Source of the DNA: Biomphalaria glabrata
Lineage: Eukaryota; Mollusca; Gastropoda; Planorbidae
DNA length: 64,000 bases
Assembly (NCBI RefSeq): GCF_947242115.1
Contig: NC_074719.1
Coordinates: 37,910,012-37,974,011, forward strand
Reading direction: 5' to 3'
Both the position numbers and the translations under genes were made by a program. How positions within the stretch are numbered: position 1 is the stretch's first letter; every line of letters begins with the position of its first letter. Shown here piece by piece: positions 41,430 to 52,915 of this stretch. Under the pieces are notes generated by a model. It saw only the letters and a list, made by a program, of their open reading frames with translations, ran no database searches and was not told where the DNA came from.

Positions 41430-41890
41430 ATAGTAACTCCAGGCATGCTACCCTGCCTCATAGTGGCGCCCGGGTGGAAACGATCGTAGGAGGAAACGAT
41501 TAGGCTAAAGGGTAGCAAAACAAGACTCCCGTGGGGGGGGCTTAAGGGGGTGCGAGAGCATCCTCATTGCACTGTGCGGAGTTGTAAAAAAGCTCCAACA
41601 ACCTTGTCACAATCCAGGCGTCTTTCCTCAAGAGGTCGTTACATAAATAACATGTCCTGCACGGCTAACCTGGTATAGAAAAGGAAAATGGCAGGGGTCT
41701 CGGTGCACTCGGTCCCCGACCGCGAGTCTGACACCCCGTCAGACAGAACAGTTTACTCTGTTCTCATTCAGGCTGGTGAAAGGGAGCTCTTGCTCACTTT
41801 TGCTGGCTTAGAGTTCCAAGAGCCAAAGGCTCAACTCTACCTGACAGTTTCAAGAGAAGAAGAAACTATAATGTCGTTTATTCTTTAAAA
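41430..41890 (+). other. GC-richer stretch with a 66-codon frame, unassigned
   Basis: The frame at 41688-41888 reads MAGVSVHSVPDRESDTPSDR, then SVLIQAGERELLLTFAGLEF and QEPKAQLYLTVSREEE. It has a purine at -3 and clearly higher GC than its surroundings, and is preceded by a G-rich block (41520-41560). It could be the 5' UTR and ORF1 start of a LINE, or a single-exon remnant. No homologue was recognised. Confidence 0.3.
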
Positions 41891-41941
41891 AAATGCTTAA
41901 CCTAACTCTCATTTGAATTGACTTTTAGATAACTCCAACGT

Positions 41942-41972
<31 letters not shown>

Positions 41973-42534
41973 CAGGAAGAGAGATTGTGAACAACCAAAA
42001 CTCTCCAATTCTTTTTGTTTAGAGTCTGAAATTGTAGACAAATGACACTTGAAAGCATTTATTTTCAGATTAAATACCCCTCTCGTTCTCTCTCTGTCTT
42101 TCAGTTACTGTTGTTTAATAATTGCACTTGTCATTAAAGTGAAAAAAACTGGCCGATCCATGATTAGATTGCTTCTGTCTTACTCTATTTAGATCTTTAT
42201 ACACCAATTACATATCACCTCACGCCTCTTCACCTCTACCTCCTCAGCTTGAAAAGTCTGAAGCCTCCCTGCACGGCTGCTGTAATCATTTTGATTGCTT
42301 TATACATGATGGCAAATACCAGAAGGCGTAATAAGAGTCACAGTGAAATCTTATAGTGCGCAGTGTACATTTACCAATGGCAAACAAAAAAACACGCTGC
42401 GGTCAATATTTACCAATATGTATATTAATGTATATTAATGCACTCAATCAATATAGGATCAACTGTCTTCATATGTGTGTGCAACGAAAGATCGGATACA
42501 TTTGCACTGCAGAGATTCCACTTAGTTAAAGTAA

Positions 42535-42801
42535 AGGTCCCCTTTCAGACCTTGTGGTCTATAGGGCAGATGATATAAAGGTCATCTGTTTCTGTGGCCT
42601 ATGGTTAACGAGGGTGTCATGTGGCCAGCACAACGACAAACCGCCTTAACTCTTTCACAACTAACGTCATCCATATTAGATCTGGGTGGACACAGAGGCG
42701 CCCAAAGATCCCGAAATTGAAAATCACAGTCTTCACCAGGATTGGAACACGGGACACCCAGTTCGGAAGCCAAGCGCTTTACCACTCAACAAACGCACCT
42801 C
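42535..42801 (-). mobile_element. tRNA-derived SINE (family 1), near full length
   Basis: Minus-strand copy: GTCCCCTTTCAGACCTTGTG at 42537, TAACGAGGGTGTCATGTGGC, GTTCGGAAGCCAAGCGCTTT and a head fragment at 42780-42801. Confidence 0.85.
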
Positions 42802-43009
42802 CCCATTTGGATATACTTAAACACAATTTCTTTTTTGCTTTTAAATTAATTGATTTCTTAGTTAACTTGTGCCTCTAACAACTGGCTATCCATTATTGTT
42901 GTATATAGAAAATAATCACAACACAGTAAAAAAAAACTTGTCCAATTTAGCAATGTCTTACAATGTAAGATTTACCACTCATCATCATCACCATCTTTCC
43001 TTTGTGCTC

Positions 43010-43278
43010 CTCGTGGAACTAAGGCCTCAGTTTCTTCTTCTTTTTCTTCTTCGTTCTCATTTTACATGTCGGAGGGTGGCTGTGGTTTCCAGATCAGGCA
43101 GTTCTCCGTTTAATAAGGCATCAGTAAAAACAGTTCACTCTTCACTGTCTCTTGCTGGTTTTTTAATGGCTTTCCAACTTTTTCCTGCCCTCTCGGCTTC
43201 GTCTAGTACACTGTGTCGCCACGTTCTTTGTAGTCTTCCTCTACGTCTTGTGCCCGGGGGATACTACTCTAAGGCTTG
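43010..43278 (-). mobile_element. RTE-type LINE tail with (GAA)n
   Basis: Minus-strand translation has SPGHKTRRGRLQRTWRHSVL, then DEAERAGKSWKAIKKPARDS and FTDALLN, matching the RRGRP--TWRR---DE----G-SW---K--A-DR--W block of RTE-like LINEs. A (GAA)n-like tail lies at 43035-43055 on the minus strand. Confidence 0.65.
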
Positions 43279-43329
43279 TCTAGCTCTGTTGATTTACTAG
43301 TAACTATGTAAAAATGTTTGTATAATTTT

Positions 43330-43480
43330 CTTACATGTTTCGGATTTCTTCTGATTCTGAAAATAATTACATCCAAGCCCAAACATCCTGCAGAACGACG
43401 GGGGATGGCAGCAGGCAGGGTTCGAAACCACCAAATGATAATTCAGAGAGCATAACACACGACCGGACAGCCATGCGAAG
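43330..43480 (+). repeat. Dispersed repeat, family 3, copy 2
   Basis: TTACATGTTTCGGATTTC, CCTGCAGAACGACGGGGGAT and GGCAGGGTTCGAAACC, matching 12535-12690. Confidence 0.5.
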
Positions 43481-43611
43481 TAAATGCATCCATGATCAAT
43501 ATTTAAAATATCAGTACTCCTCAACATTCAAGTTTATTAAATTACTGAATAAGTTGGCAATAAATAAAGTTATAAACTAATCTATATTTTAATTTATACG
43601 GTATTAGATCT

Positions 43612-44040
43612 TTACAAAGCTTATATCAACTGTGTCTCTCTGTGCGGTAAAAGTGTGTACACATTATTTCTCCCAGACACGGATCAAGCTGAAACCTCAC
43701 TAAAATTATTCTTTGGCATAGACTAGACATGAATAAAAAGAAACTAATGAATAATTCAATTAATTACTGGTAGTTTAATTATTTTGCTTGCAAGGGAAAC
43801 TAATCCTTCGGTATTCACAGTTTACTTAATTTGTTGGGTTTAGTCCCCTTAGATAATTGTAAATGTTATTTCTCCCTCACGCACTCTAGTTAATAGTTGC
43901 TACTTTAATAAAGGTTTTAGTGTACCTAACAGAACTTGAATCAATTTTTTTAAAATACCAAATAAGTAAATTAATTATTGGTATTTATTGGTGATTAATT
44001 ATTTTGATTAATATTGAAGAAGGGAAATAATCTAGATATA
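43612..44040 (+). repeat. Dispersed repeat with GGATCAAGCTGAAA
   Basis: ACAAAGCTTATATCAACTGT, ACACATTATTTCTCCC and GGATCAAGCTGAAACC as in 30976-31145. The following part (TAGTCCCC, CTGAATCAATTTTTT-like text) also resembles 32590-32790. Confidence 0.5.
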
Positions 44041-44110
44041 GATCTATTAGAAATATAATTACATGACTGACCCAAACTAATTGATACAATTACGCTTCGT
44101 AAACGTTTTT

Positions 44111-44234
44111 TTTTTAGCGGCCCGAGAAAGGGGAAAGACGCTATTAGTTTTGTCTGGAATGTGTATCCGTCCGTCCCGTTTAGATCTCGTAAACTAGAAA
44201 AGATAGTGAAAATCCGACATCATAATATTTTAGA
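44111..44234 (-). repeat. Dispersed repeat D, copy 4, cut by a hAT end
   Basis: Reverse complement of repeat D from its CCCC end to the AATATTTTAGA block, where a hAT-like terminus (CAAGGGGTGGGCAATC) begins at 44235. The remainder of repeat D was not found on the far side. Confidence 0.65.
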
Positions 44235-45406
44235 CAAGGGGTGGGCAATCTTTTTCCATCAAGGGCCGCATTAAGAAAAATTTTGGGAATGGAAGGCCGC
44301 ATTATGTATATCAAATATGTAATTACATATACTCTAGCTAAATGTATATTATATATTTTAATTCACATTTATACATTTCATTTTTTACACCCCCAATTGA
44401 GGAATTACAACGAGAGCCATTTCTGAAACAAATTTTACAATTTTTTAATTTTGCAATAGCCTTTTTACATCACCATCACAAATGTAAAGTTGTACTTTAT
44501 GTGAAGTATATCACTGTCTACTCTTGTATTTAATGCTCCGGGACTGTTGTTCTTCTCGTGACTGCTTTCAATTTACAGTCAGTCAGCATCGATGTTCTTA
44601 CACTTGTTTATTTAAAAAAAAAACAAGCGTGTTAACAGATGTATGTGGAGTCTATTAATGTGAAAGTTTAGCAGCAAAGTATTTTTAAAGGGCAAAAAAT
44701 ACAGCTTCTATCACCCATAAAACTCCCGCGGAAGAACTGATTGGAACTTCTCTTTTAGATCTTAATTTGCTTGGAGGTATTTTCTCTGCAGCTGAAGAAA
44801 TGGCATAGCTTTGTTAAAAAAGATTTAACATGCACATACATTGCACGTGGAACTACCCACTGCAATACTCCCAATGTAAAAAGTGAAGTCTGTCTTTCAC
44901 TCTTCATTAGAATTATTGGTCACAGTCAATGTTTTGTTACGGAACATAATTTCTTCCTTGAGATACCATAGTGTTCTTAATACCATCTTGCACACGCCAA
45001 GCCAGCGGAAACCATTGTGGTACCAAACATCAGAATGTTTTATTTCCAATTCTTTAAGTACTTCTAGAGACTCTGTGGTGAAGTCCCTTGTCGCTTTTTG
45101 TTTTAATATTGTAATTTCTGCTACACTTTTATTATTTATATCCAATGCAGCTTTGTGCAAACTTTTCCGTTAGGAGTTTATGGTTGGGATATTGTTCTAT
45201 GTCTCTAAGTCGAAGCACGGGCTCCATCAGTTGTTACACCTACCATCTTGTTACAAACCAACCCAACACTTTTAAGACATTTCTTCATAACATTAAATAA
45301 ATACTGGCCTGATTTTGTCTCTTTAACTGGAGGTTTCGAAATATTGCCAATCTTCGTTAACTTTAAACTATTTAGAATGACATGTACAGACAATGTTTCT
45401 TTAGCC
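44235..45406 (-). mobile_element. hAT transposon remnant A (3' part)
   Basis: The terminus CAAGGGGTGGGCAATC lies at 44235. Minus-strand frames encode CNKMVGVTTDGARAS (45200-45260) and then KHSDVWYHNGFRWLGVCKMV followed by LRTLWYLKEEI. The VTTDGA and D--YH---RWL-----L--- blocks are standard in ZBED/SCAND3-like hAT transposases. The frame is broken in several places. The 5' part is missing; another hAT end abuts at 45407. Confidence 0.75.
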
Positions 45407-46745
45407 CAGCGGTTCTCAACCTTTTCAGTTCGGCGACCCCTTTTTACAATACCCCACTCTGCAGCGACCCCCGCATCCCCCCCCCAACCGCAAAACTATT
45501 TTCGTTTATAAACATAAGTAGCTTTTCCTTATGTTATAAAATGGAAACCTCCTAAAAGTCTCAGATATGCATTACCAATAGTCAATGTTCAATCACAAAA
45601 CTTTAAGCCTATGGAATTATATTCTTCAAACAGATATTTCTCCTTATCAGTAGATTACAAATAAATGAATTTCATTTTTCATTACTTGCATCTATTTACT
45701 TTTCTATTTCTTATTCGCCTTATCCATGTTGCATATTCATATGAAAAGCTTAGCGCGGGCAGTGATCGGGTCTATAACAAACTATATCGCTACAATAGTA
45801 CTGCGACTGTGAGATTGTTTCTTTTGTACCAGATTAAGGATTCTCGGGTCAAGTTTTGTAAGATCACAACTACTGACATCTTATTCATCAAGTCTACTTC
45901 TTTTTTTAGACTTCATGACTAAAAAGCTGAAAAATCAAGTTTCGTAAAAATAATTATTTGGAAATGGAGAAAACATCACGATACAGACAAATCGGGATTG
46001 AGTGCAATCACTTGATCCAGAGTTGTGTTAGTGACATTAACGAGAAATCATTTTTAGCTACATCGCTATTAATGATTTCAATTAACTCTTTCTCTCTCCG
46101 GAACATCTTTAAGTTTGACTGTGAATGGACTACTGGCAAGTGCAAAAGGTATGTCGATTTGGAAAGTAGGATGAAATTTCTTCCCCAAGCATGCGCAAAT
46201 GTTCTTTCACAGAAACTATTACTTTATCTGTTTGTCAATTTCATTGCCGATTTTCTTATAGTGAGCAGATAAGCTTGGCAACATGTACAAATCAGGTTTT
46301 TGTGTTAGCAAATTTGAACTTTCATTTGGAAGAATCAGATTATTTCAGACACATCGAGCCATTTTACATTTGAACCATACAGTTATGCTTTTAATTACTT
46401 GCGATTCTTGTGGCAATGTCTTTGCTACTAATTTGTGTCGATGAATCACACAGTGAGTTCTGTTGATGACTCTGTACTAAACTTAGAAATGCTGACCTAC
46501 ATTCTTGGAAACTTGAAGAACCATCTGTGTTGACAAATTTAATATTTTTCAAAAAGATTTTTTTTACAAAAAAATCATATGCTTCTGTAATCTTTTCCCG
46601 TGGTTTGCAAAAGAGAAACTCGTCTTTAAAATCGCCATTATTTGAAATACACATCTTTACTTTGAAGTACTGGGTATTTAATCGAAAAAGCCAGGATTTC
46701 GAGTGTCAAAATGACTTCTTTGCATTTATTTCGGCTACATAGATT
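45407..46745 (-). mobile_element. hAT transposon remnant B (GTF2IRD2/ZBED5-like)
   Basis: The end CAGCGGTTCTCAACCTTTTC at 45407 matches the family of 11414-11847. Minus-strand text encodes EFLFCKPREKITEAYDFF, VNTDGSSSFQ, CVIHRHKLVAKTLPQESQ, LGEEISSYFPN and KLKDVPERE in transposase order. CVIH---L--KTLP is a hallmark of this subfamily. The 5' terminal repeat was not found near 46750-47090, so the copy is truncated as well as frame-broken. Confidence 0.75.
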
Positions 46746-47098
46746 CGGGTCAAAGAAATCCATTACAAATAACGCACCGTTTTTTTTTTTTCAGTTTCCG
46801 CTTGAACTATTGCAGTAAAAGCATATCGACATTATAATTTCTTTTCTTAACATTCTTACGTGCGAGAACGTCAAGGGGTGATTCATAACGACAACACACT
46901 TTCAATACCATGTACTAGTCAAGGAAGGAGTATTATTAACTTCAACGGGATTGCTTTTCATTTCATCACGACGTAACCATTGAAAAAATATATATGATTC
47001 CACTAAAACGTAAGGTTGCGGTATTCATTAGTTTACATTAAGAGATTGAGCCTTTTCAAAACAGTTAGATCAATTATAAGACATCGGTTAGGCCAGGT

Positions 47099-47358
47099 GA
47101 GGTGCGGTGGCTGAGCGGTAAAGCGCTTGGCTTCCAAATCGTGGGTCCCGGGTTCGAATCCTGGTGAAGACTGGGATTTTTAACTTTGGAATCTTTGGGC
47201 GCCTCTGAGTCCACTCAGCTCTAATGGGTATCTCACATTAGTTGGGGAAAAGTTGTTGTGCTGGCCACATGACACCCTCGTTAACCGTAGGCCACAAAAA
47301 CAGATGAATTTTACATCATCTGACCTATAGACCACAAGGTCTATAAGGGGAACTAGTT
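47099..47358 (+). mobile_element. tRNA-derived SINE (family 1), near full length
   Basis: GAGGTGCGGTGGCTGAGCGG, CGGGTTCGAATCCTGGTG, GCGCCTCTGAGTCCACTCAG, CGTTAACCGTAGGCCAC and CAAGGTCTATAAGGGGAACT. The internal segment AAAGGCGGTTGGTC is shortened. Followed directly by reversed repeat F. Confidence 0.85.
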
Positions 47359-47359
47359 A

Positions 47360-47597
47360 GGCCAGGTTCACGTCTAACTTTACATTCACTTTCACCTATC
47401 CTTTGATTTGCTGGACCGTTGGGGTACTACACAAGATCTGTCAACCTTCTTTCTCCATTCTTATCTCTCATTTGTCTTTGATATAATTTCATTCGGATGT
47501 TCTTTCTGAAAATATTGAAGCCTGCCTGGGTGGACCACTTCTGGGGCCAATTTTGAGTTTGTGTTTCCACACTAACTGTCTTTTGTAACCTTGTTTA
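47360..47597 (-). repeat. Dispersed repeat F, copy 3 (reversed)
   Basis: Reverse complement of 39600-39837. It borders the SINE with the same AACTAGTT junction as copy 2, mirrored. Confidence 0.75.
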
Positions 47598-47619
47598 TTT
47601 ATGGCTTTAGGTACTTTAT

Positions 47620-48845
47620 TTTAAAAAAATGGCTGTATTTACATTTGCACAGGTCTGACTGTTTGCGTCAATAATATCTTCTAAAGTTTTTTTTGCTTCC
47701 TCAACCAACTCACATTCAGAAGTAAGTGTTTCTCTGGGTTTTGGTTTTCTTTTTTACAAATTACACAGGTATATTTGGACCCTGTTGAAGTTGAGAGTTC
47801 CTTTTATTGGGGTCATCCCGAAGAGTAATCTGTAGGCCACTTCTCGTGCTTTGGGTGTTATGTATTTGTTGTGTAAATGCGTGAATGAGTCTGTCCAGTT
47901 TGTTGGTTTAACCCTAACTCCCTGACCCACTTTATTCTGACTTCTATGTTTTCTTTCAAATTTTCTCTGAGTATAGTGTATATTGTTTTTGAGTCGTGGT
48001 GTGTTATGTTTTCATTGCTGAGTAGGTGTCTTGTGAGTGATCTGTAGAATGGATGTGTATGGTTACCAAAACGATGGTGTATGTTGTTTTGAATGGGGAG
48101 GAGTTTGTTTAATATAAGTCCAAAATAATATAATACTAGAGGGAAGTTATTGGGAGACCTTACTACTTTCCCTACAAATTTTATTCTAAGCGTTTTGATT
48201 TTAGTGTGAATGTCTTGTAAGCCTATCCCTCCTTCTTTTTTGTCTTGTATGAGTGTTGTATGTTTTATGTTCCTTATTGTGTTTTTGAAAATAAAATATT
48301 GGTATTGATGTTATTTATGAAATTAGGAGGAGGTTCTACTATATTTGCTAAGTAGATTATCTTCGAGATGACCACGTTGTTTATTAATATAGCTCTTCCA
48401 AATATGGTTGTCGCCATGTACTGAAACAATCTAATCACGTTCTTTGTTTGGGCCAGAATCTCCGCCCACTGTTCATGGCAATAGTGTGCTGGGTTGCTAG
48501 TCCACACGATGCCACATACTTTTATTCTTTTTCTGTATTTTAAGGTCAAATGGGATGTTGGGGGGGGGGGGATTTCCCAGTCCCATAATTGAGGATTTAT
48601 TAATGTTTATTTTGGACCCGCTCGCCCTCCCTAATAATGCAAATTTCTCTATAATTTTAGCTATTTTATGAGGTGGGGAAAAGTGTGGTATCGTCGGCAT
48701 AAGATTTAATTTTGACTACGGGGGTTGGACCGGGGATTTTTATTCCTAAAATTTCCTTGTCTAACCTAATGTTCTCTAACAGGGGTTCTAGGCAAAGGGT
48801 GTATAAAAAGGGGGATAGGGGACAACTTTGCCCAACAGATCTTTT
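47620..48845 (-). mobile_element. L1/Tx1-type LINE fragment
   Basis: Minus-strand translation from 48845 gives VGQSCPLSPFLYTLCLEPLL, then SYADDTTLF, GRASGSKININKSSIMGLG, FGRAILINNVVISKIIYLAN and KKEGGIGLQDIHTKIKTLRI. The CPLSP-LY-L--EPL and YADD motifs, and the ---SGSKIN--KS block, are typical of L1/Tx1 LINE reverse transcriptases and their tails. Several frame breaks; both ends are incomplete. Confidence 0.8.
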
Positions 48846-48975
48846 CTTTTTTTTTTTTAATTTAGTTAAATAAAAAAAATGCTTACATTCTAATTATTCC
48901 TTTATCCCTTGAACACTTAAACAAACAAGCAAACGATATTCGTACATAAGAACTTTTTTTTTTGGAAACATTAGA

Positions 48976-49108
48976 ACAAGTGAAGTAGATCGAGGGATCC
49001 CCATGTGTCTTTTCGTAGGCGTATATTCATTTATGATATTGAATTTTCGCGGGTTGTTTGTAATATCTTTTTTGAGTCCAGCGTTGGCCTTTTGAGATCT
49101 ACTTCATG
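48976..49108. repeat. Short inverted repeat
   Basis: TGAAGTAGATC at the left and GATCTACTTCA at the right frame about 110 bp. It may be a small MITE; no further support. Confidence 0.3.
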
Positions 49109-49812
49109 GTTAGTTATATATAACGGTATTTAAATCTCTTTTTAGCTTTTGATATAAAAACATAATACACGTATTCCATAGTGGATTGTTATTACTGTTA
49201 TTGGGGGAGGGGGGGGGCTACGTCCTGACTAAAGCGGGTTATGGAGTGTGTTTCCTAGGCGAAGGTGAGAAGATGTTAAGCGATTGATTGATGATGATGG
49301 TGATACAGTGACGACGATGAAGTTGGCGTACCTAGTGCAGATGTAAAACGGCAGATAGATCTTGAGACATGAAAGAGTAAACAATTTGTTTAACCAGTTT
49401 ATTTCATTAATGGTAGATCTTTTTATCATCTGAAGTTCGATCTGTGACTACTAACAGTTATATAGAGTTTTTGTTCACAAAAGAAATCTGTTCAAGTTAT
49501 TTTATAAGTTCGAGCAATTGACACTACATGACACGTTGATATCCTAAATACAATAAAGCGAAAGTGAAGATACACGAAGTGCTTTGAATTATCTTTAAAA
49601 CAAATTTAAAAGTATTCCGTTGAATATGCACCGCTACTTCGACCCTTTTATCAGCACTTTTTTATTGTTGATTAATTGAAAATGGAAAAAAAAAAGGGAA
49701 ATGTAAACATCCAGACATTTTCATTTATTCCGAAAACGGATTTTGAAAAAAATACAAAGATGTAGTTATTTCTATGAAGACGTAAAGCCTAAGCCTTCTT
49801 AATAAAAATATC
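49109..49812. other. Spacer, nothing recognised
   Basis: AT-rich; a guanine run at 49205-49218; no gene or transposon motif was seen. Confidence 0.4.
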
Positions 49813-50576
49813 TTCCCTCTCTCTCTCCCTCTCCCTCTTCTCCCTCTCACTCTCTCTCCCTTTCTCTCTCTCTCTCTCACTCCCTTCCTCTCTCTCACTC
49901 CTTCTCTCTCTCTCTCACTCCCTCTCTCTCATTCCCTCTCTCTCCCTCTCTCTCCCTCCCTCTCTCCCCCCTCTCTCTCTCCCTCACTCCCTCTCTCTCT
50001 CCCTCTCTCTCTAACTCCCCCTCTATCCTCCCTCTCTCCCCCTTCCTCTCTCCCTTTCCCTCTCTCCCCTCTCCCTCTCTCTCAATCCCTCTCTCTCTCG
50101 CCCCTCTCTCTCCCTCCCTCTCTCCCTCCCTCACTCTCCCTTCATCTCTGCCCCCTCTCTCTCTCCCTCTCTCTCTCCCTCTCTCTCACTCCCTCTCTCC
50201 CTCTCTCTTCCTCTTTCTCACTTCCTCTCTCTCCCCCCCTCTCTCTCCCCCTCTCCCTCTCCCTCCCTCTCTCTCTCTCCCTCCCTCTATCTCTCTCTCC
50301 CCCCCTCTCCCTCTCCCCACTCTCTCACTCCCTCTCTCTCTCCCCCTATCTCTCTCTCTCTTCCTCTCTCCCTCCCCCTCTCTCTCTCCCTCCCTCTCTC
50401 CCTCTCCCTCACTTCCTCTCTCTCTCCCCCTCTCTCTCTCCCTCCCTCTCTCTTCCTCCCTCTCTCTCTCCCCCTCTCTCTCTCTCCCTCCCTCTCTCTT
50501 CCTCCCTCTCTCTCTCCCCCCTCTCCCTCCCTCTCTCTCCACATAAACACATACCCTTTCCCTCTCTCTTTCTCTC
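49813..50576 (+). repeat. Polypyrimidine tract (CTCTCC-type), ~0.76 kb
   Basis: Nearly unbroken C/T on the plus strand, mostly CTCT and CCCTC units. Minus-strand Glu/Arg/Gly-rich frames are artefacts of the purine strand. Confidence 0.97.
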
Positions 50577-50759
50577 AAGATATTAAGAAAGAGTATTTCA
50601 GTCCGACCTAGCTGTCATCTACAACGTTTGCCACATCCAATGCAGACAAAACCGATACAAACATGGCCTGAAATTTTTTTCCTTGGTGGGGGGGGGGGGA
50701 TTTTTTTGAACACGTACACACACACAGTCAAATATATTTTTTTTTTTTTTTGAAGTATA

Positions 50760-50918
50760 GGGGACCTATGGAAGTGCTATAAGTTCCCCGGGGACCTATG
50801 GAAGTGTTATAAGTTCCCCGGGGACATATGGAAGTGCTATAAGTTCCCCGGGCACCTATGGAAGTGCTATAAGTTCCCCGGGGACCTATGGAAGTGCTAT
50901 AAGTTCCCCCGGGGACCT
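50760..50918 (+). repeat. 30-bp tandem repeat
   Basis: Five units of GGGACCTATGGAAGTGCTAT plus AAGTTCCCCG; unit ends (CCCCGGGG) are palindromic. Very few mismatches. Confidence 0.95.
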
Positions 50919-51710
50919 GTATTCGAAACTTAGAAATGCATGTTCTGAGGTGTCTGCAGCGCCATTTCTTACTTTTGTATCAAACAATTGTAGGTGGAAT
51001 TTAAAATCTATTTACTACACTTTATTAATGTAACCCAAAACATATTGGATTATAACCTATCAATGGACTGAATGGAGCACAGTCTCTTTTTCTGTTTTAA
51101 AATATTGAAATTAACATCCATACCAGCCAAATTTCCAAGCGTAAGTTTACACTTTTTTCTTTTTTCCTTTAAAAAAAAAACAACTTTTGAATTACTAACA
51201 CCGCAAAGTCGGTGATTATTGATGACCATGTCAGTCCGATGTAGATTTAGCCTAGATATGGGTCAGTTAAAATCCTGTCTGTTACTATCGATCTCTCCCA
51301 GTAGGGGAGGTAAGTGGTAGATTCCTAAACCATTTGATTGTGAGCATCTGTGATCAAGAGACTATTTTACTAGATCCTGTCACGTGTGACTGTCACATGT
51401 TGATGTTTCAGAACTTGATTAATAGCGACCTAGATACACAGATTCTAACAAGGCAAGACACCCATACACTGTGTGCTCAAGCGACTTGAACATATGTGAC
51501 GTAAGGCTGGAATATGAAGTCTAGAGATGAGCTTTATAACTCCGTTGTTCAAATTATTCATGTAATTATGTCTAGCGTCAGTAGTGTTGGGCGCCTCCAC
51601 GCTGTGTCTTTTGTGGATAAGTCCAAAATGGAGGGATCACTATAATAACGAACTAACACAGGTGAAAGGTCAACAATATAAAGGTACTCGACGCTGATGA
51701 ACAATGTCGA

Positions 51711-52220
51711 TTAACTCTTTCTCTCCTTATTGATTCAGAAACACCATTGGCAGCGAAAAACATGCTGGGAATTACTCCCTTAGAGCACGTGAGAGGAAGC
51801 AAGCAGTGAGTCTTAAGGTTGCCTTGTCCCCGTACAAGGACAGCCTTTGTGTCGGCCATGAACCAGTTGTCTCTCTATCAAATCTTTGTCCCAGAACTCT
51901 GCATTCGTAAAGAATGTGGTCTATTGTTTCGTCGTTCTCCATGCAATGGCAACACCGTGTGTCCTAATTCTCCTTCCACCGTTCGAGGTAACACCAATCG
52001 GACAGTGTCCGGGTGACGATACCATCGTAGATTTGAACTCAATAAATTAAATTAAGGTTTGATTTTTTTTTAAATAAGCATGCATTCCCCTTTAACTCTT
52101 TACCAAATAAAACATTTCATTTTCTGATAACAAACAAAAACGTTATTGAAGCTTAATCATAAAAAGGTAATAAAGAATTCTGTCAAAACGTTGAAAATAA
52201 TTACGGAGAGAAAGAGTTAA
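51711..52220. mobile_element. TTAA-flanked MITE copy 1, carrying a LINE tail
   Basis: Begins TTAACTCTTTCTCTCC and ends GGAGAGAAAGAGTTAA: inverted ends bounded by TTAA, as in piggyBac-type elements. The right half is the reverse complement of the MITE at 53691-53954. The extra interior (about 51735-52015) is a LINE fragment. Confidence 0.75.
51735..52015 (-). mobile_element. I-type LINE C-terminal fragment inserted in the MITE
   Basis: Minus-strand translation reads CCHCMENDETIDHILYECRV, then LGQRFDRETTGSWPTQRLSL. The C-C-H-C finger with DHIL-EC is the end of I-type LINE proteins (compare CRHCAHPFETVNHILFEC in the LINE at 60260). Confidence 0.7.
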
Positions 52221-52404
52221 AAAGATTTATACCAATGAAAGGAACTGTCGAACGTTGTCTAGCTAAATCTCTACGTCCATAAAACTTGCCTCTCCCTAAA
52301 GCCGCCAAAAGTAGCCTGTTTATTGTTCGCTAATCTTCCTAAAATCATAGTCTTGTTTTTACAAAACTCATATCAACTCACTCTGTCTGTCTGTCTGTCT
52401 TTGC

Positions 52405-52682
52405 AGCATCATAACAACTGATGGGGGATGCCTACCATGATGTAGCGCGCTGAATAGGAAAGGCAGGGAGCATTTTCCAAATGCTGCAGCCTATTTGGAC
52501 AAGCCAAGCCATTGGACTCGAGACAAAAATACACCTTCTTAACACAATCGTCATCCCAACCGCAACATATGCATGTCAGACATGGTAGTCATCTGCCAAC
52601 TTTGAGAAAAGACACAACCATGTGGCTCAACAAAAATGGCTGAGACGGATTTTGGGAGTCAGTTACACAGACAGTAGCCTGT
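52405..52682 (+). mobile_element. RTE-type LINE fragment
   Basis: Encodes LGSIITTDGGC, then REHFPNAAAYLDKPSHW, LLNTIVIPTATYACQTW and QQKWLRRILGVSYTDS, in the order of the RTE reverse-transcriptase C-terminal region. It truncates a dispersed repeat with (TCTG)n at 52356-52404. Confidence 0.75.
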
Positions 52683-52737
52683 CATTCTCTGATATCTGTT
52701 TCGAGATTATTATTGTTTTTGCATATTGTGATGGTGG

Positions 52738-52915
52738 GACCGAGGTGGCTGAGAGGTAAAACACTTGACATCCAAACCAAGTGGCTACTGGTTGAAATAT
52801 CGGTTGAACAATCGGAATTTTGGGATCGTTAGGGCGCTTCCACCTAACTCAAATGGTTACCTGAGATTTAGGTGAAGAAAGTAAAAGAGGGGTCGTTTGT
52901 TGTGATCTTAAGGTG
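52738..52915 (+). mobile_element. tRNA-derived SINE (family 1), diverged
   Basis: GACCGAGGTGGCTGAGAGGT, AACACTTGACATCCAAACC, then a degenerate body with GGGCGCTTCCACC and GGTTACCTGAGATTTAGG. Confidence 0.6.

Noticed and set aside
46078-46100. TTAACTCTTTCTCTCC resembling the TTAA MITE end
   Set aside because: It lies within the transposase remnant of hAT B in the place of its VPERE-coding block, and no partner end is present; coincidence.
49895-50578. Glu/Arg/Gly-rich minus-strand frames
   Set aside because: Artefacts of the polypurine strand of a CT tract.
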